Source: Verrucomicrobiota bacterium (GTDB lineage Bacteria; Verrucomicrobiota; Verrucomicrobiia; Opitutales; Opitutaceae). From it: a stretch of DNA of 64,000 nt. A program made the translations under genes and the position numbers. The stretch spans positions 310,001 to 374,000 of the forward strand of contig JACRQG010000007.1 in NCBI GenBank assembly GCA_016222805.1, given 5' to 3'. The notes under the pieces are model-generated. The model did no database searches. It was not told where the DNA came from and was given only the letters and a program-made list of their open reading frames with translations. Within the stretch, counting starts at the first letter, position 1, and each line of letters begins with the position of its first letter. Positions 42,660-52,212 of this stretch are shown piece by piece.

Positions 42660-45600
42660 ATGAAAACCAGCCCGTACCGCCGTCTCGTCCTCGTCGTGGT
42701 TGCCGGTCTGGCGCTCTGCCCTGGCCTGGGGGGGCAGTCCGCCGGCAACGCGTTGGTGGCCGTTTCCGTCAGCAGTGCCGACACCGCGAGTTTTCTGCCG
42801 CGCGCTCGGGTCGAACTGCATCCTGGCGCGCGCGAGGCGGTGACCGACTCCTTTGGCCTCGCTGAGTTCCTGGGGGTTCCGCCGGGGGACTACACGGTTC
42901 GCGTGGCGCATGAAGGCTTCCCTGAGGTGGCGACCACGGTGAAGGTCGGAGGCTCCGGCCGGGTCGAGGTTCCCGTTGTCCTCAAGGCGGAGGCTCCGGT
43001 GCGGCTGGGGCAATTTGTCGTCACCGCCGAGCGCGAGGGCAACGCCGCCGCCCTCACCCGCCAGAAGAACGCACCCAACGTCGAGAACGTGATCGCGATG
43101 GACGCCCTCGGCGTGCTGGCCAACGACAACCCGGCGGAGTTGCTCATGCGCCTGCCCGGCATCTACGCGCTCCCTTCCACCGAGGGCAACTTCGACCGTC
43201 CCGTCATTCGCGGCCTGCCGGGCGAGCTCAACTCCACGACGGTGGACGGCGGCCTCCTGGCCCCGCAGTTCGCGATGACGCGCAGTGCCGTCTACACCAA
43301 CATCACCGCGAGCAACTTTGACGAAATCCAGGTGACCAAGGCCCTGACGCCGAATCTGCCGGCGAGCTCGATCAGCGGCCGCGTCAATTTCAAGACCAAG
43401 TCCGCGTTGAATCTCAAGACGAAGCGCGAGGTCAGCTACCGCCTCGGCGCGAAGTGGTCGCCGACGTTTTTCGACTTCACGCCGCGTCGCTCCCTTCCGG
43501 AAGCGCTCGCCAACGTGTCCCTGAGCTATCGCGAAAGTTTCGATCTCTTTGGCGGCCACCGGAACTTCGGCCTCGGGGCCAACGGCGTCTACAACGAGAA
43601 CATCACGCAACGGACGCGCACCATCTCCAACCTCGACACCTCGGGGCGCACCCCGCAGTTCACGGAACGCTTCCAGCGCTACGACGGCATTCAGGATCGC
43701 TTGCTGCGGACGGCCAACCTCCGCGGCGATTTCCGCTACTCGGCGGACTCCCGGTTCTTCTTCAATGTCATGCGCAACCTGCAGGAGCAGCGCACCGGCC
43801 GGCCCAACAACTTCCAGGTCGACTACCTCGCCAACCTCACCGCGGCGGGGCGCGCGTTCGCCACCGGCATCAACCCGGCCGGAGGGCCGTCGGGGGGCGG
43901 CAACATCCGGCCGGGCTCCACCGAAACGCGCACCGAGGTGCTGCCGTCCACGCGGGCGACGTTCGTGGCCACCACCAGCCCGTTCGAAGCCGGCGACCAG
44001 ACGAACTTCTACCAGGCCGGCGCCGAGCAGCGCTTCGGGGCCTGGCGCCTCGACTACACCCTCGGCTACTCCCGGGCCGAACGAAACACGGCCAGCCGCT
44101 TCCATCCCAATTCGGGCCGCAATTTCACCGCCAACGTCGCCAACATCGGCTGGATCCTCGACAAGACCGGCGGCGCGGATTTTCCACGGTTCACCCAGAC
44201 GGCCGGGCCCAGCATCTGGGATCCCCGCAACTATTCCGGCGGCACTGTCTCGCAGGGCGCCGCCAACTCCCGCAATCACACCGCCTCCGCGGAGTTCAAC
44301 CTGAAACGCGATGTGATGCTGGGGGAACGCGCCGTGCAGTTGAGCGCCGGAGCCGCCGCCACCCGGCAGTCGTTCGCCCAGGATTCCTTCAGCCGGAGCT
44401 TCACCTACCTGGGACCGGACGGTGTCGTTGGCACCAATCCGGCCACTCGGATCAATGACGACGATCTCAGCCGCTTCGCGTCGATCCAGCAACTGGAGCC
44501 GCGGCTCGGCTTGGGACCGGTGCCGGCCTTTGATCCTGTCCGCTACAATGCCTCCATCGATCAGGAGCCGGGGCAGTGGCGCACCAACCCCTACACGGAG
44601 CTTTCCACGAAGAGAAACAACTACGCCTACGTGCAGGAAGAGGTGCAGGCGGGATACCTGATGGGGGCGACGCGCTTCGGGAAGCTGGGGGTGCTGGGCG
44701 GCCTCCGCTGGGAGGAATCCCGCAACCTCGCGCGTGGCTTTGTCCAGCGGGGCACCTTTGCCACCATCGCTGATCCGCAGGCGCGGGTCGACGCGGAGTT
44801 TGGCACGTCCCCGATGGTCCGGCGCGGTCGTTCCGCCAGCTTCTTCCCCAGTGTGCACTTTCGCCACAGCGTGACCCCCAACCTCGTCGCCCGCGCGAGT
44901 TGGTCGACCGGCATCGGCCGTCCTTCCCTCGGCGACCTCGTGCCGAACTTCTCGGTCAACGACACGCTGCGGGAGGTGACGATCGACAATCCCTCCCTCA
45001 AGCCGCAGTACTCCGACAACTACGACTTTTCGCTCGAATACTACCTGAAGCCGATGGGACAGCTCGCCCTCGGATACTTCCGCAAGGACCTGACCGATTT
45101 TGTGTTTCGGCAGGAAATCGGGGTGATCGGGCCGGGTTCTGATAATGGCAACGGGGGCCTCTATTCCGGCTACGATATCATCTCCAACGGCAACGGCGGG
45201 CGCGGACGGGTCGACGGGATCGAGTTTTCGTACCTTCAGCAGCTCACGTTCCTTCCCGGGGCGTTGCGCGGCGTCACGCTGCTCGCCAACTACACCCACC
45301 TCAAAGCCACCGGTGACTACGGCCAGGATAGCGGGGGACCCGGCGGCCTGGTGGGCTTCGTCCCGGACACCGCCAATCTCCGCCTGAGTTACAACTATCG
45401 CTGGTTTGCCCCGTACGTGCAGTGGAGCTACGTGGGTCGCACCCTGGGTTCCTACAACGTGGCGCCGCAGTCGCAGACCAACCGGCTCGAGCGTCGCATC
45501 GTCAATGCCGGTCTCTCCCTCCGGCTGCCCCGCCAGCTCGAGTTCTTCTTTGACGTCGCCAACCTCTTCGATGAGCCCCAGCGCACGGCACACTTCGTCT

Positions 45601-45668
45601 CCGGCACGCGCATCAGCACCATCTACAACGGTCCGTTCGTCAGCTTTGGCCTCAACGGGAGGTTCTGA
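42660..45668 (+). CDS. TonB-dependent receptor 2
   Basis: The 1002-residue receptor has a signal peptide, a carboxypeptidase-like regulatory domain (about residues 30-110, FLPRARVELHPGA), a plug (NDNPAELLMRLPGIYALPST, VIRGLPGELNSTTVDGG) and a barrel ending in FVSFGLNGRF. It lies 74 nt downstream of paralogue A and 2 nt before a sulfatase gene, so receptor and sulfatase are translationally close and probably serve one sulfated substrate. The plug motif AEREGNAAALTRQKNAPNVE is shared in pattern with the other two receptors. The substrate is unknown. Confidence 0.92.
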   Translation: MKTSPYRRLVLVVVAGLALCPGLGGQSAGNALVAVSVSSADTASFLPRARVELHPGAREAVTDSFGLAEFLGVPPGDYTVRVAHEGFPEVATTVKVGGSGRVEVPVVLKAEAPVRLGQFVVTAEREGNAAALTRQKNAPNVENVIAMDALGVLANDNPAELLMRLPGIYALPSTEGNFDRPVIRGLPGELNSTTVDGGLLAPQFAMTRSAVYTNITASNFDEIQVTKALTPNLPASSISGRVNFKTKSALNLKTKREVSYRLGAKWSPTFFDFTPRRSLPEALANVSLSYRESFDLFGGHRNFGLGANGVYNENITQRTRTISNLDTSGRTPQFTERFQRYDGIQDRLLRTANLRGDFRYSADSRFFFNVMRNLQEQRTGRPNNFQVDYLANLTAAGRAFATGINPAGGPSGGGNIRPGSTETRTEVLPSTRATFVATTSPFEAGDQTNFYQAGAEQRFGAWRLDYTLGYSRAERNTASRFHPNSGRNFTANVANIGWILDKTGGADFPRFTQTAGPSIWDPRNYSGGTVSQGAANSRNHTASAEFNLKRDVMLGERAVQLSAGAAATRQSFAQDSFSRSFTYLGPDGVVGTNPATRINDDDLSRFASIQQLEPRLGLGPVPAFDPVRYNASIDQEPGQWRTNPYTELSTKRNNYAYVQEEVQAGYLMGATRFGKLGVLGGLRWEESRNLARGFVQRGTFATIADPQARVDAEFGTSPMVRRGRSASFFPSVHFRHSVTPNLVARASWSTGIGRPSLGDLVPNFSVNDTLREVTIDNPSLKPQYSDNYDFSLEYYLKPMGQLALGYFRKDLTDFVFRQEIGVIGPGSDNGNGGLYSGYDIISNGNGGRGRVDGIEFSYLQQLTFLPGALRGVTLLANYTHLKATGDYGQDSGGPGGLVGFVPDTANLRLSYNYRWFAPYVQWSYVGRTLGSYNVAPQSQTNRLERRIVNAGLSLRLPRQLEFFFDVANLFDEPQRTAHFVSGTRISTIYNGPFVSFGLNGRF

Positions 45669-45670
45669 TC

Positions 45671-47191
45671 ATGCCGCAGCTGTGGCCTGAAACCCGGCAT
45701 CGTCTCCGGCTGGTTCCCGGTTTCCGGTGGCCGCGGGTTTCCGGTCCCTGGCGCGCCATCCATGGCCTGGTGGCTTTCCTCGCGGCCGCCGGGTTGGCCT
45801 CCGGCGCCGGCGCGGGGACGGGCGGGCGGCCCAACACGGTGGTCATCCTCGCCGACGACCTCGGCTGGCGCGATCTGCGCTGCTACGGCAGCCCGTGGCA
45901 CGACACGCCTCACCTGGATCGGCTTGCCCGCGAGGGGACGCGTTTCACCCAGGCATATGCGGCCGCCCCGATTTGTTCGGCCTCGCGGGCGGCGTTGCTC
46001 ACCGGCCGGTCACCGGCCCGCCTCGGGTTCGAGTTTGTCATTAAGTCGCCGACGGCCAAGCGGCCCTCGGGGCACCCGCTCATGGGACCTCCGTACCCGC
46101 TGAACCTTCCCTTGAAAGAGGTGACGATCGGAGAGGTGCTCGCGCCGGTCGGGTACGCCACCGGGTACTTTGGCAAATGGCATCTCAGCGATCATTATCA
46201 GGGCTATCTGGGTTGGTCGCCGACCCACGGCCCCCTGCAGCAGGGCTACACGGAAGGGCATCAAGACTTCGGCTTGCACCCCTACCGGTACCGGGAGGAA
46301 CCCACGCTCAAGACCAAGCCGCTGCCGACCGGCGAGTATGGCAGCGACACCCTGACCGAGCGTGCCATCGCCTTCCTGCGCGCCCACCGGACCGGCCCCT
46401 TCCATCTGCAGCTCGCCCACTACTTCGTGCATGATCCGGTGCATACCCGGGCGACATGGCTCGTGGAAAAGTACCGCCAACGGCTGCCGGCGGAGGCCGC
46501 TCCCAGCCGCGTCGAATACGCGGCGATGGTCGAGACGCTCGACCATCTCGTGGGTCGGTTGTTGCGGGCGCTCGATGAACTGGGCCTCGCGGAGCACACG
46601 CTGGTGGTCTTCACCTCCGACAACGGCGGAAATCCCAACTATGCCGCCAATGGACCGCTGCGCGGCAGCAAGTGGAACCTCTACGAAGGGGGACTGCGCG
46701 TGCCGTGGATCGTCCGCTGGCCGGGCCGAATTCCCGCCGGGGTCGTGAGTGACGCGATGTTCATCGGCACCGACCTGCTGCCGACGCTCGCCTCCGCCGC
46801 CGGTGCCCGCCTGCCGCCGGAGGTGGCCCTGGATGGCCGGGACATCCTGCCGCTGTGGCGCGGGGAAAAGGCCGCCGCCCCGGACCGCGATCGCCCGCTG
46901 GTGTGGCACTTTCCCTACTACCATCCGGAGACCGGATACGCGCAGGCCAGGCCGACGATTGGGATCGACGATTTCGCCGTCAGCCAGACGCGGCCGCAGG
47001 CGGCGATCCGGGTGGGGGAGTGGAAGCTGCTCCATTTCTTCGAGGACGATCGCGACGAACTGTACCACCTCGCCGCCGACCTCTCGGAGCAGCGCGACCT
47101 CGCCGGCAGCGAGCCTGCCCGCACCCGCGCCCTGCGCCGTCAGCTCGATGCCTACCTCCGTGAGTCCGGCGCCCGGCTGCCGACGCGGTGA
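45671..47191 (+). CDS. Type I sulfatase, exported
   Basis: The 506-residue protein has an extended N-terminus with a hydrophobic stretch (IHGLVAFLAAAGLASGA) and then the sulfatase fold: VVILADDLGWRDLRCYGS, the formylglycine motif C102-S-A-S-R with LLTGR, GKWHLSDH and TSDNGGNPNY. The third motif position is Ala where Pro is usual. A maturase would be needed to convert C102; none is clearly present in the window. It starts 2 nt after the TonB receptor and ends convergently, overlapping the lipid kinase gene by 40 nt. It releases sulfate from a glycan; which one is unknown. Confidence 0.92.
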   Translation: MPQLWPETRHRLRLVPGFRWPRVSGPWRAIHGLVAFLAAAGLASGAGAGTGGRPNTVVILADDLGWRDLRCYGSPWHDTPHLDRLAREGTRFTQAYAAAPICSASRAALLTGRSPARLGFEFVIKSPTAKRPSGHPLMGPPYPLNLPLKEVTIGEVLAPVGYATGYFGKWHLSDHYQGYLGWSPTHGPLQQGYTEGHQDFGLHPYRYREEPTLKTKPLPTGEYGSDTLTERAIAFLRAHRTGPFHLQLAHYFVHDPVHTRATWLVEKYRQRLPAEAAPSRVEYAAMVETLDHLVGRLLRALDELGLAEHTLVVFTSDNGGNPNYAANGPLRGSKWNLYEGGLRVPWIVRWPGRIPAGVVSDAMFIGTDLLPTLASAAGARLPPEVALDGRDILPLWRGEKAAAPDRDRPLVWHFPYYHPETGYAQARPTIGIDDFAVSQTRPQAAIRVGEWKLLHFFEDDRDELYHLAADLSEQRDLAGSEPARTRALRRQLDAYLRESGARLPTR

Positions 47192-48111
47192 GCGGCCGCG
47201 CTGAGGATCGGCAGGGCTCCCGGCAGCAGCTGAAAACGTGCCGGGGTGTGGCCCACCAGATCGCCGTCCAACTGCACGTCCGCGGGCTCCGCCGTGGCCA
47301 CGGTCATTTCCCGACCCGGGAAATACGAGGCCCGGCGGTGCCGGATGTGGGTTCCGCGCAGGAGACGCACGAACTGCAGCGCGACTTCCAGCCGGCGGGT
47401 CGCCCGGATGAGGCTGAGGTTCATCCGGCCATCGTCGGGCCGGGCGCCGGGAGAGAGGTGCATCATCCGCCCGCCGGCATGGGAGGTGTTGCCCGCGCAG
47501 ATCAGCAGGAAGTCATCGTGGTAGGTGCGCCCTTCGCAGGTCACCTTCGCGTTGACCGGCCGGTAATGCGCGAGGGCCCGAAAGAACCCGACTGAATAAC
47601 AGAGCCGCGGTCCAAACCAGCGCTTGATCCGGGGTGTGGTCCGGCGCACGACGTCGGCCGCCAGGCCGACCGCGGCAAAGGATAGCGCGTGCGTGACCAC
47701 CTCCTGGCCCGCCTGCCGGCACGTGGCGGCGATGACATCCATCGGGCACACCGACCCCGTGCGAAGCGCGGTGACCGCCGAGGGAAGATCCGCGATCCCC
47801 GCGAGGTGGGCGTAGTCGTTCCCCGTGCCCAGGGGCACCATGCCAAGCGCGGTGCCTGGTGCCGTCGATTGGAGAATGCCCGAGGCCACCTCCCGCACCG
47901 TTCCGTCTCCCCCGGCCGCCACGATGAGGTCGCAGCTTCCCGAGTCGGCGGCCATCCGCGCAAGGTCGGTGGCGTGCCCGCTGGAGCGGGTCGAATGCAC
48001 CGTGGGCGCAAGCCCGGCGGCCACCAGCGCGGCCTGCAATTCGGCGGCCCGACTGCCAGCCTGCCCGGCTTCCGCCGCGGGATTGAGAATGACAGAGACG
48101 CGCCGGGGCAT
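47152..48111 (-). CDS. Diacylglycerol/lipid kinase (YegS/DgkB type)
   Basis: The 319-residue protein has the DAGK catalytic signature AAGGDGTVREVASGIL, GMVPLGTGNDYAHLAGI and a C-terminal beta domain (VQLDGDLVGHTPARFQLLPG). These soluble enzymes phosphorylate diacylglycerol or related lipids with ATP. I chose the ATG at 48111 (MPRRVSVILNP) over a GTG at 48132 because the conserved first strand begins straight after it. Its 3' end overlaps the convergent sulfatase gene by 40 nt. It follows the short-chain dehydrogenase gene on the same strand. Confidence 0.9.
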   Translation of the reverse strand: MPRRVSVILNPAAEAGQAGSRAAELQAALVAAGLAPTVHSTRSSGHATDLARMAADSGSCDLIVAAGGDGTVREVASGILQSTAPGTALGMVPLGTGNDYAHLAGIADLPSAVTALRTGSVCPMDVIAATCRQAGQEVVTHALSFAAVGLAADVVRRTTPRIKRWFGPRLCYSVGFFRALAHYRPVNAKVTCEGRTYHDDFLLICAGNTSHAGGRMMHLSPGARPDDGRMNLSLIRATRRLEVALQFVRLLRGTHIRHRRASYFPGREMTVATAEPADVQLDGDLVGHTPARFQLLPGALPILSAAAHRVGSRAPDSRR

Positions 48112-48138
48112 GGATCGGGCGGCAGCAGACACCGCTGC

Positions 48139-48927
48139 TCAACGGGCCGTCCAACCGCCATCGACGGCCAGCGTCGTGCCGGTGACGTAGCTCGCGGCCT
48201 CGCTGGCGAGGAAGATCGCCGCCCCCTGGATCTCCTCGAGGCGCGCCCAGCGTTTCAGCGCCGTGGCGCCCACCACGAATTGCCGGCCATCCTCGGTGTC
48301 GGCGATGGGCAGGTTCATGTCGGTCAGAAACGGCCCCGGGCAGAGAGCATTGACCGTAATCCCGTCGGTGGCGGTCTCGAGCGCGAGGGTCCGCGTCATC
48401 TGCACCACGGCGCCTTTGCTGGCGGTGTAGGGGGTGCGCCCCGCCAGGCCGACCAGGCCGAGGGCGCTGGCGAGGTTGAGGATGCGTCCCCACCGGCGCG
48501 TCCGCATCCCAGGCAGGACTGCCCGGCAACAGAGCCACGTGCCGTGGACGTTGGTGCGCATGACCTCGTCGAACTGGGCCGGTGAGAGCTCGGTGATGGG
48601 GCCCCGGATGTTGATGCCGGCACTGTTGATCAGGATGTCGATTCGGCCCAGGGCCCGTTCTGCAGCCGAGACCATCGCCTCAACCTGATCCGGCTGCGTG
48701 ACATCGCAGGCCAGTCCGATCGCACGCCGGCTATGGTCGCGCGCGATGCCAGCGGCGGCGGCTTCCGCCTCCGCGCCATTCCGGCTGACGAGCGCCACGT
48801 CCGCTCCGGCCGAGGCCAGGCCCGCGGCCATCGCGCGGCCGAGGCCCTTGGAACCGCCCGTGATCACGGCCACGCGCTGGCTGAGATCGAAGAGCTTGAT
48901 ACCAGGAAGGGGGGCCGTCGGGGTCAT
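48139..48927 (-). CDS. Short-chain dehydrogenase, KduD/gluconate-dehydrogenase-like
   Basis: The 262-residue NAD(P)-dependent Rossmann enzyme has TGGSKGLG near residue 24, INSAGINIRG, the catalytic tyrosine and lysine in YTASKG, CPGPFLTDMN and the terminal TLAVDGGW. The start LFDLSQRVAVITGG is typical of KduD, gluconate 5-dehydrogenase and similar sugar-acid enzymes. The ATG at 48927 is preferred because the codons further upstream run through an operator-like palindrome. A uronate-catabolic role would match the pectinesterase at 54481 and the ExuT-like carrier, but the substrate is not proven. Confidence 0.85.
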   Translation of the reverse strand: MTPTAPLPGIKLFDLSQRVAVITGGSKGLGRAMAAGLASAGADVALVSRNGAEAEAAAAGIARDHSRRAIGLACDVTQPDQVEAMVSAAERALGRIDILINSAGINIRGPITELSPAQFDEVMRTNVHGTWLCCRAVLPGMRTRRWGRILNLASALGLVGLAGRTPYTASKGAVVQMTRTLALETATDGITVNALCPGPFLTDMNLPIADTEDGRQFVVGATALKRWARLEEIQGAAIFLASEAASYVTGTTLAVDGGWTAR

Positions 48928-49027
48928 GGTGGCCACGTTCTGGGCGCAGGAGGCAGGCTTGGCGATGGCGGAGTGTGCGGCCCGGAGATCCTCGGCACCG
49001 CCGGCCTCCTCCGGCGGCGACGCCGCG

Positions 49028-49054
49028 AAAGTGTAACCTAATAGGTTACACTTT
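49028..49054. promoter_or_regulatory. 27-bp perfect palindrome, operator-like
   Basis: The 12-nt arms aaagtgtaacct and aggttacacttt surround a 3-nt centre (aat). It lies between the divergent dehydrogenase (start 48927) and YidR-like (start 49164) genes, in an AT-rich pocket within GC-rich DNA. Length, symmetry and the GTGTAACC half-sites suggest binding of a dimeric regulator, perhaps of the GntR family. No GntR gene is in the window. Confidence 0.7.
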
Positions 49055-49163
49055 TGGACTACGGCGACGATGGCGTGGGTGTGCCGGGCGGGGGCTGAAC
49101 TGGTCTGGAGGTGTGCCCGGCTTGGCGCGTGCAATTCCGGCCGGCCGTGGCAGGCTGCCGGTG

Positions 49164-50531
49164 ATGATCGTGCCTCGTTTCCTGCGGTGGATTTCCTTTT
49201 TCATGTTGAGCTCCGTTTCCCTCGTCAGCGCGGCCGAACGCCAGGTCACCTTTGCTCCGCACGGGCACCTGCTGACCAATATCAACGTGTGGTCGCCGGA
49301 CGGCCGGTGGATCGTCTACGACGTGCGGGCCGTCGACAGTGTCTTCGACGGCACCCGCATCGAGCAGGTCAATGTCGCCACCGGCGAGGTGCAGGTGCTC
49401 TTCCGGTCGGAGCGCGGGGCTGCCTGCGGAGTCGTCACCTACCACCCGCGTGAGCCGCAGGTGGTCTTCATCCTCGGGCCGGAGAATCCGGGTCCGGACT
49501 GGACTTATGGCGCCTCGCGGCGGCGCGGCGCGGTGGTGGACGTGGCGCGTCCCGGGACTTTCCGGGCCCTGGACGCCATGACCTATGCACCGCCGTTCAC
49601 GCCCGGGGCCCTGCGGGGAGGCTCGCATGTGCATGTCTTCAGCCCGGCGGGCGACGCCATCAGCTTCACCTACGAGGATGAAGTGCTCGGCCGGCTCGGG
49701 GCGAGCGGCGAGCACGATCGCAACCAGCGCAATGTGGGGGTGGCGGTGCCGGTGGCGGGCGGGGTAAAGGTGGCGCGATCTCATCCGCGCAACCACGATG
49801 GCGAGTGGTTTGCAGTGTTGGCCACGCGCACGGTGAACCGCCCGCGCGCCGGTTCCGACGAGATCTCGCGCGCCTATGAGGAAGGCTGGGTGCCTCGCCG
49901 GGATGGCCGGCGGTCGCTGGCGTTCCTCGGCAACGTCACGACCTCCGACGGCCGGGAGCTGGCGGAGGTGTTCCTCGTGGACCTGCCGTCCGACCTCCGC
50001 GTGGCGGGTGACGGGCCCCTCGAGGGGACGGATCTGCGGCGCCCGGTTCCGCCCCGCGGCACGGTGCAGCGACGGCTCACCTTCACGGCCGGACGCAAGT
50101 TTCCCGGAGTGGTGACCAGCCCGCGCCATTGGCTGCGGGCGGCGCCCGACGGCTCCGCGATCGCGTTCCTGATGAAGGACGACGCCGGCATCGTCCAACT
50201 TTGGACGGTATCACCCGACGGTGGTCCACCCCGGCAGGTGACGCGCAATCCCGAGCCGATCGCGTCCGCGTTCTCCTGGAGCGCGGATGGGCGGTTCCTC
50301 GGGCACGTGATGGAGGGCAGCGTGTGCGTGACCGAGGTTGCGACGGGGCGAACGGAACGGCTGACGCCGCGTCGCGTGGGAGGCGATGGACCGGAGCCCT
50401 TTGCCTGTGTCTTTTCACCCGATGGGCGCCAGATCGCCTACAGCCGTCGGGTAGCGCAGGGTGCGGCGACGTGGGCGCAGGTCTTTGTCGCAGCCGTTCC
50501 CTCGCCAAAGGAGCAGGGAGCAAGGCGGTAA
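49164..50531 (+). CDS. yidR: YidR homologue (DUF3748 TolB-like propeller), exported
   Basis: The 455-residue protein matches E. coli YidR over its length in motif order: VTFAPHGHLLTNINVWSPDG, IEQVNVATGEVQVLFRSERG, LRGGSHVHVFSPAGDAISFT, RAYEEGWVPR, VQRRLTFTAGRKFPGV, VQLWTVSPDGG and FSPDGRQIAYSR. An N-terminal signal peptide (FLRWISFFMLSSVSLVSAAE) is added, placing it in the periplasm, whereas E. coli YidR has none that I recall. The fold resembles oligogalacturonate lyase and TolB propellers. It diverges from a KduD-like gene across a palindrome. The biochemical role is unknown. Confidence 0.85.
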   Translation: MIVPRFLRWISFFMLSSVSLVSAAERQVTFAPHGHLLTNINVWSPDGRWIVYDVRAVDSVFDGTRIEQVNVATGEVQVLFRSERGAACGVVTYHPREPQVVFILGPENPGPDWTYGASRRRGAVVDVARPGTFRALDAMTYAPPFTPGALRGGSHVHVFSPAGDAISFTYEDEVLGRLGASGEHDRNQRNVGVAVPVAGGVKVARSHPRNHDGEWFAVLATRTVNRPRAGSDEISRAYEEGWVPRRDGRRSLAFLGNVTTSDGRELAEVFLVDLPSDLRVAGDGPLEGTDLRRPVPPRGTVQRRLTFTAGRKFPGVVTSPRHWLRAAPDGSAIAFLMKDDAGIVQLWTVSPDGGPPRQVTRNPEPIASAFSWSADGRFLGHVMEGSVCVTEVATGRTERLTPRRVGGDGPEPFACVFSPDGRQIAYSRRVAQGAATWAQVFVAAVPSPKEQGARR

Positions 50532-50688
50532 GAACCCGGCGGACGGTGAGCCGCACCGAGGGCGGGAGAACGCCGCGGGACGGGTGGCACGGGTCGGGTT
50601 TGCCGGCTGCGGCGGAAGCTTGCGCCGATGGCGCGGCTCGCGCAGTGAAAGGGCAGCACTAACACCGCCGGTCGCCGGCGTCTTTGCC

Positions 50689-52212
50689 ATGAAGCTTTGC
50701 CGACTCCCCTTCGTATTGCTGTTCGCGCTGGGCGCCGCGTCGCGCCTCGTCGCCGACATCGCGTTGGCGCCGCTCTTTCGGGATGGCGCCGTGCTGCAGC
50801 GGGATCGCCCGATTGTCGTCTGGGGCCAGGCCGCCGCCGCCGAAAAGGTCGAGGTGACCTTCCGCCGGCAAACCGCCACGGTGATCACGCGGGCGGACGG
50901 CCGCTGGCAGGTGACGCTCAAGGCCGAGCCGGCCTCACCGGTTCCGTCGGAGCTGACGGCCTCCGGGGCCAACACCGTGACGGTGCGCGATGTGCTGGTC
51001 GGTGACGTGTGGCTGTGCTCCGGCCAGTCCAACATGGCGATGCTGGTGCGCAACTCCGCCGACGCGGAACGCGAGATGGCGGCCGCCCGGTTTCCCCTCA
51101 TCCGGCACTTCAAGGTGCCGACGACGGTCGCCGGAACCCCCGCGACCGAAGTGGGCGGATCCTGGGCCTCCTGTTCGCCCGAGACTGTCGGTTCGTTTTC
51201 CGCGGTCGCGTATTATTTCGCGCGGGAACTGCACCAGAAGAACGGCGTGCCAATCGGATTGGTGAACAGTTCGTGGGGTGGCACCCAGATCGAAGGTTGG
51301 ATCAGTGAACCTGCCCTGCGCGCCGATCCGGCCTGGCGCGAGATCCAGGCCCGGTGGGAAAAGACCCTGGCCGATTACCCCGCCGCGGTGCAGGCCCACG
51401 AGAGCCAGCTGGCGAAGTGGACCGCGGACGAGGCGGCGGCGAAGGCGGCGGGCAAGCGCTTCGCGCGCGCGAAACCGCGGACACCGGAAGGTCCGGGCAG
51501 CCGGTGGCTCCCGGCCGGAATCTACAACGGGATGATTGCGCCGTTGGTCCCCTTCGGGCTGCGCGGGGTGATCTGGTACCAGGGCGAAACCAATGCCGCC
51601 CGGCACGCGGAGTACGCCTCCCTCTTCACCGCGCTGATCAAGCAGTGGCGCGCCGACTTCGGGCCGGACCTGCCGTTCTATTTCGTGCAACTGGCCAACT
51701 TCGAAGCCCAGACCGGCAACGACGGTGACACCTGGGCGTACCTGCGCGAGGCGCAGGCCCGGGCGCTCAAACTGCCGGCCACGGGCATGGCGGTGACAAT
51801 CGACATCGGGGAGCCGAAGGACATCCACCCGAAGAATAAGCAGGAGGTCGGACGCCGCCTCGCCCTGCACGCCCGACGGCAGGTGCTGGGCGAACGCATC
51901 GAGACGGATGGTCCGATCTTTCTTTCGGCCAAGCGGGACGGGGCGGCGATGCGCGTGAGTTTCTCGCATGCGACCGGGCTGAAGCTGGAACCCGCGAAGG
52001 ACGACGGACGCGTCTCGTTCGAGATCGCCGGCGCCGACCAGAAGTTTGTGCCTGCCGAGGCGCGGGTCGATGGCCAGACTCTCCTGGTCAGCGCTCCGTC
52101 GGTGACGACCCCGGTGGCGGTGCGCTACGCGTGGCGCAATTCCCCGGATGCGCGCCTGTTCAACCGCGCCGGACTGCCGGCGGCGCCGTTCCGCTCCGAC
52201 AAATGGAAATGA
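50689..52212 (+). CDS. Sialate O-acetylesterase-like SGNH esterase
   Basis: The 507-residue exported protein has a signal peptide and the family opening (LAPLFRDGAVLQRDRPIVVW), an Ig-like segment, the nucleophile serine in CSGQSNM, VIWYQGETNA and the catalytic Asp/His block (EPKDIHPKNKQEVGRRLA). The family removes O-acetyl groups from sialic acid, xylan or pectin. Its stop overlaps the next esterase start. In this setting de-acetylation of plant or algal polysaccharide is as likely as sialic acid. Confidence 0.9.
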   Translation: MKLCRLPFVLLFALGAASRLVADIALAPLFRDGAVLQRDRPIVVWGQAAAAEKVEVTFRRQTATVITRADGRWQVTLKAEPASPVPSELTASGANTVTVRDVLVGDVWLCSGQSNMAMLVRNSADAEREMAAARFPLIRHFKVPTTVAGTPATEVGGSWASCSPETVGSFSAVAYYFARELHQKNGVPIGLVNSSWGGTQIEGWISEPALRADPAWREIQARWEKTLADYPAAVQAHESQLAKWTADEAAAKAAGKRFARAKPRTPEGPGSRWLPAGIYNGMIAPLVPFGLRGVIWYQGETNAARHAEYASLFTALIKQWRADFGPDLPFYFVQLANFEAQTGNDGDTWAYLREAQARALKLPATGMAVTIDIGEPKDIHPKNKQEVGRRLALHARRQVLGERIETDGPIFLSAKRDGAAMRVSFSHATGLKLEPAKDDGRVSFEIAGADQKFVPAEARVDGQTLLVSAPSVTTPVAVRYAWRNSPDARLFNRAGLPAAPFRSDKWK

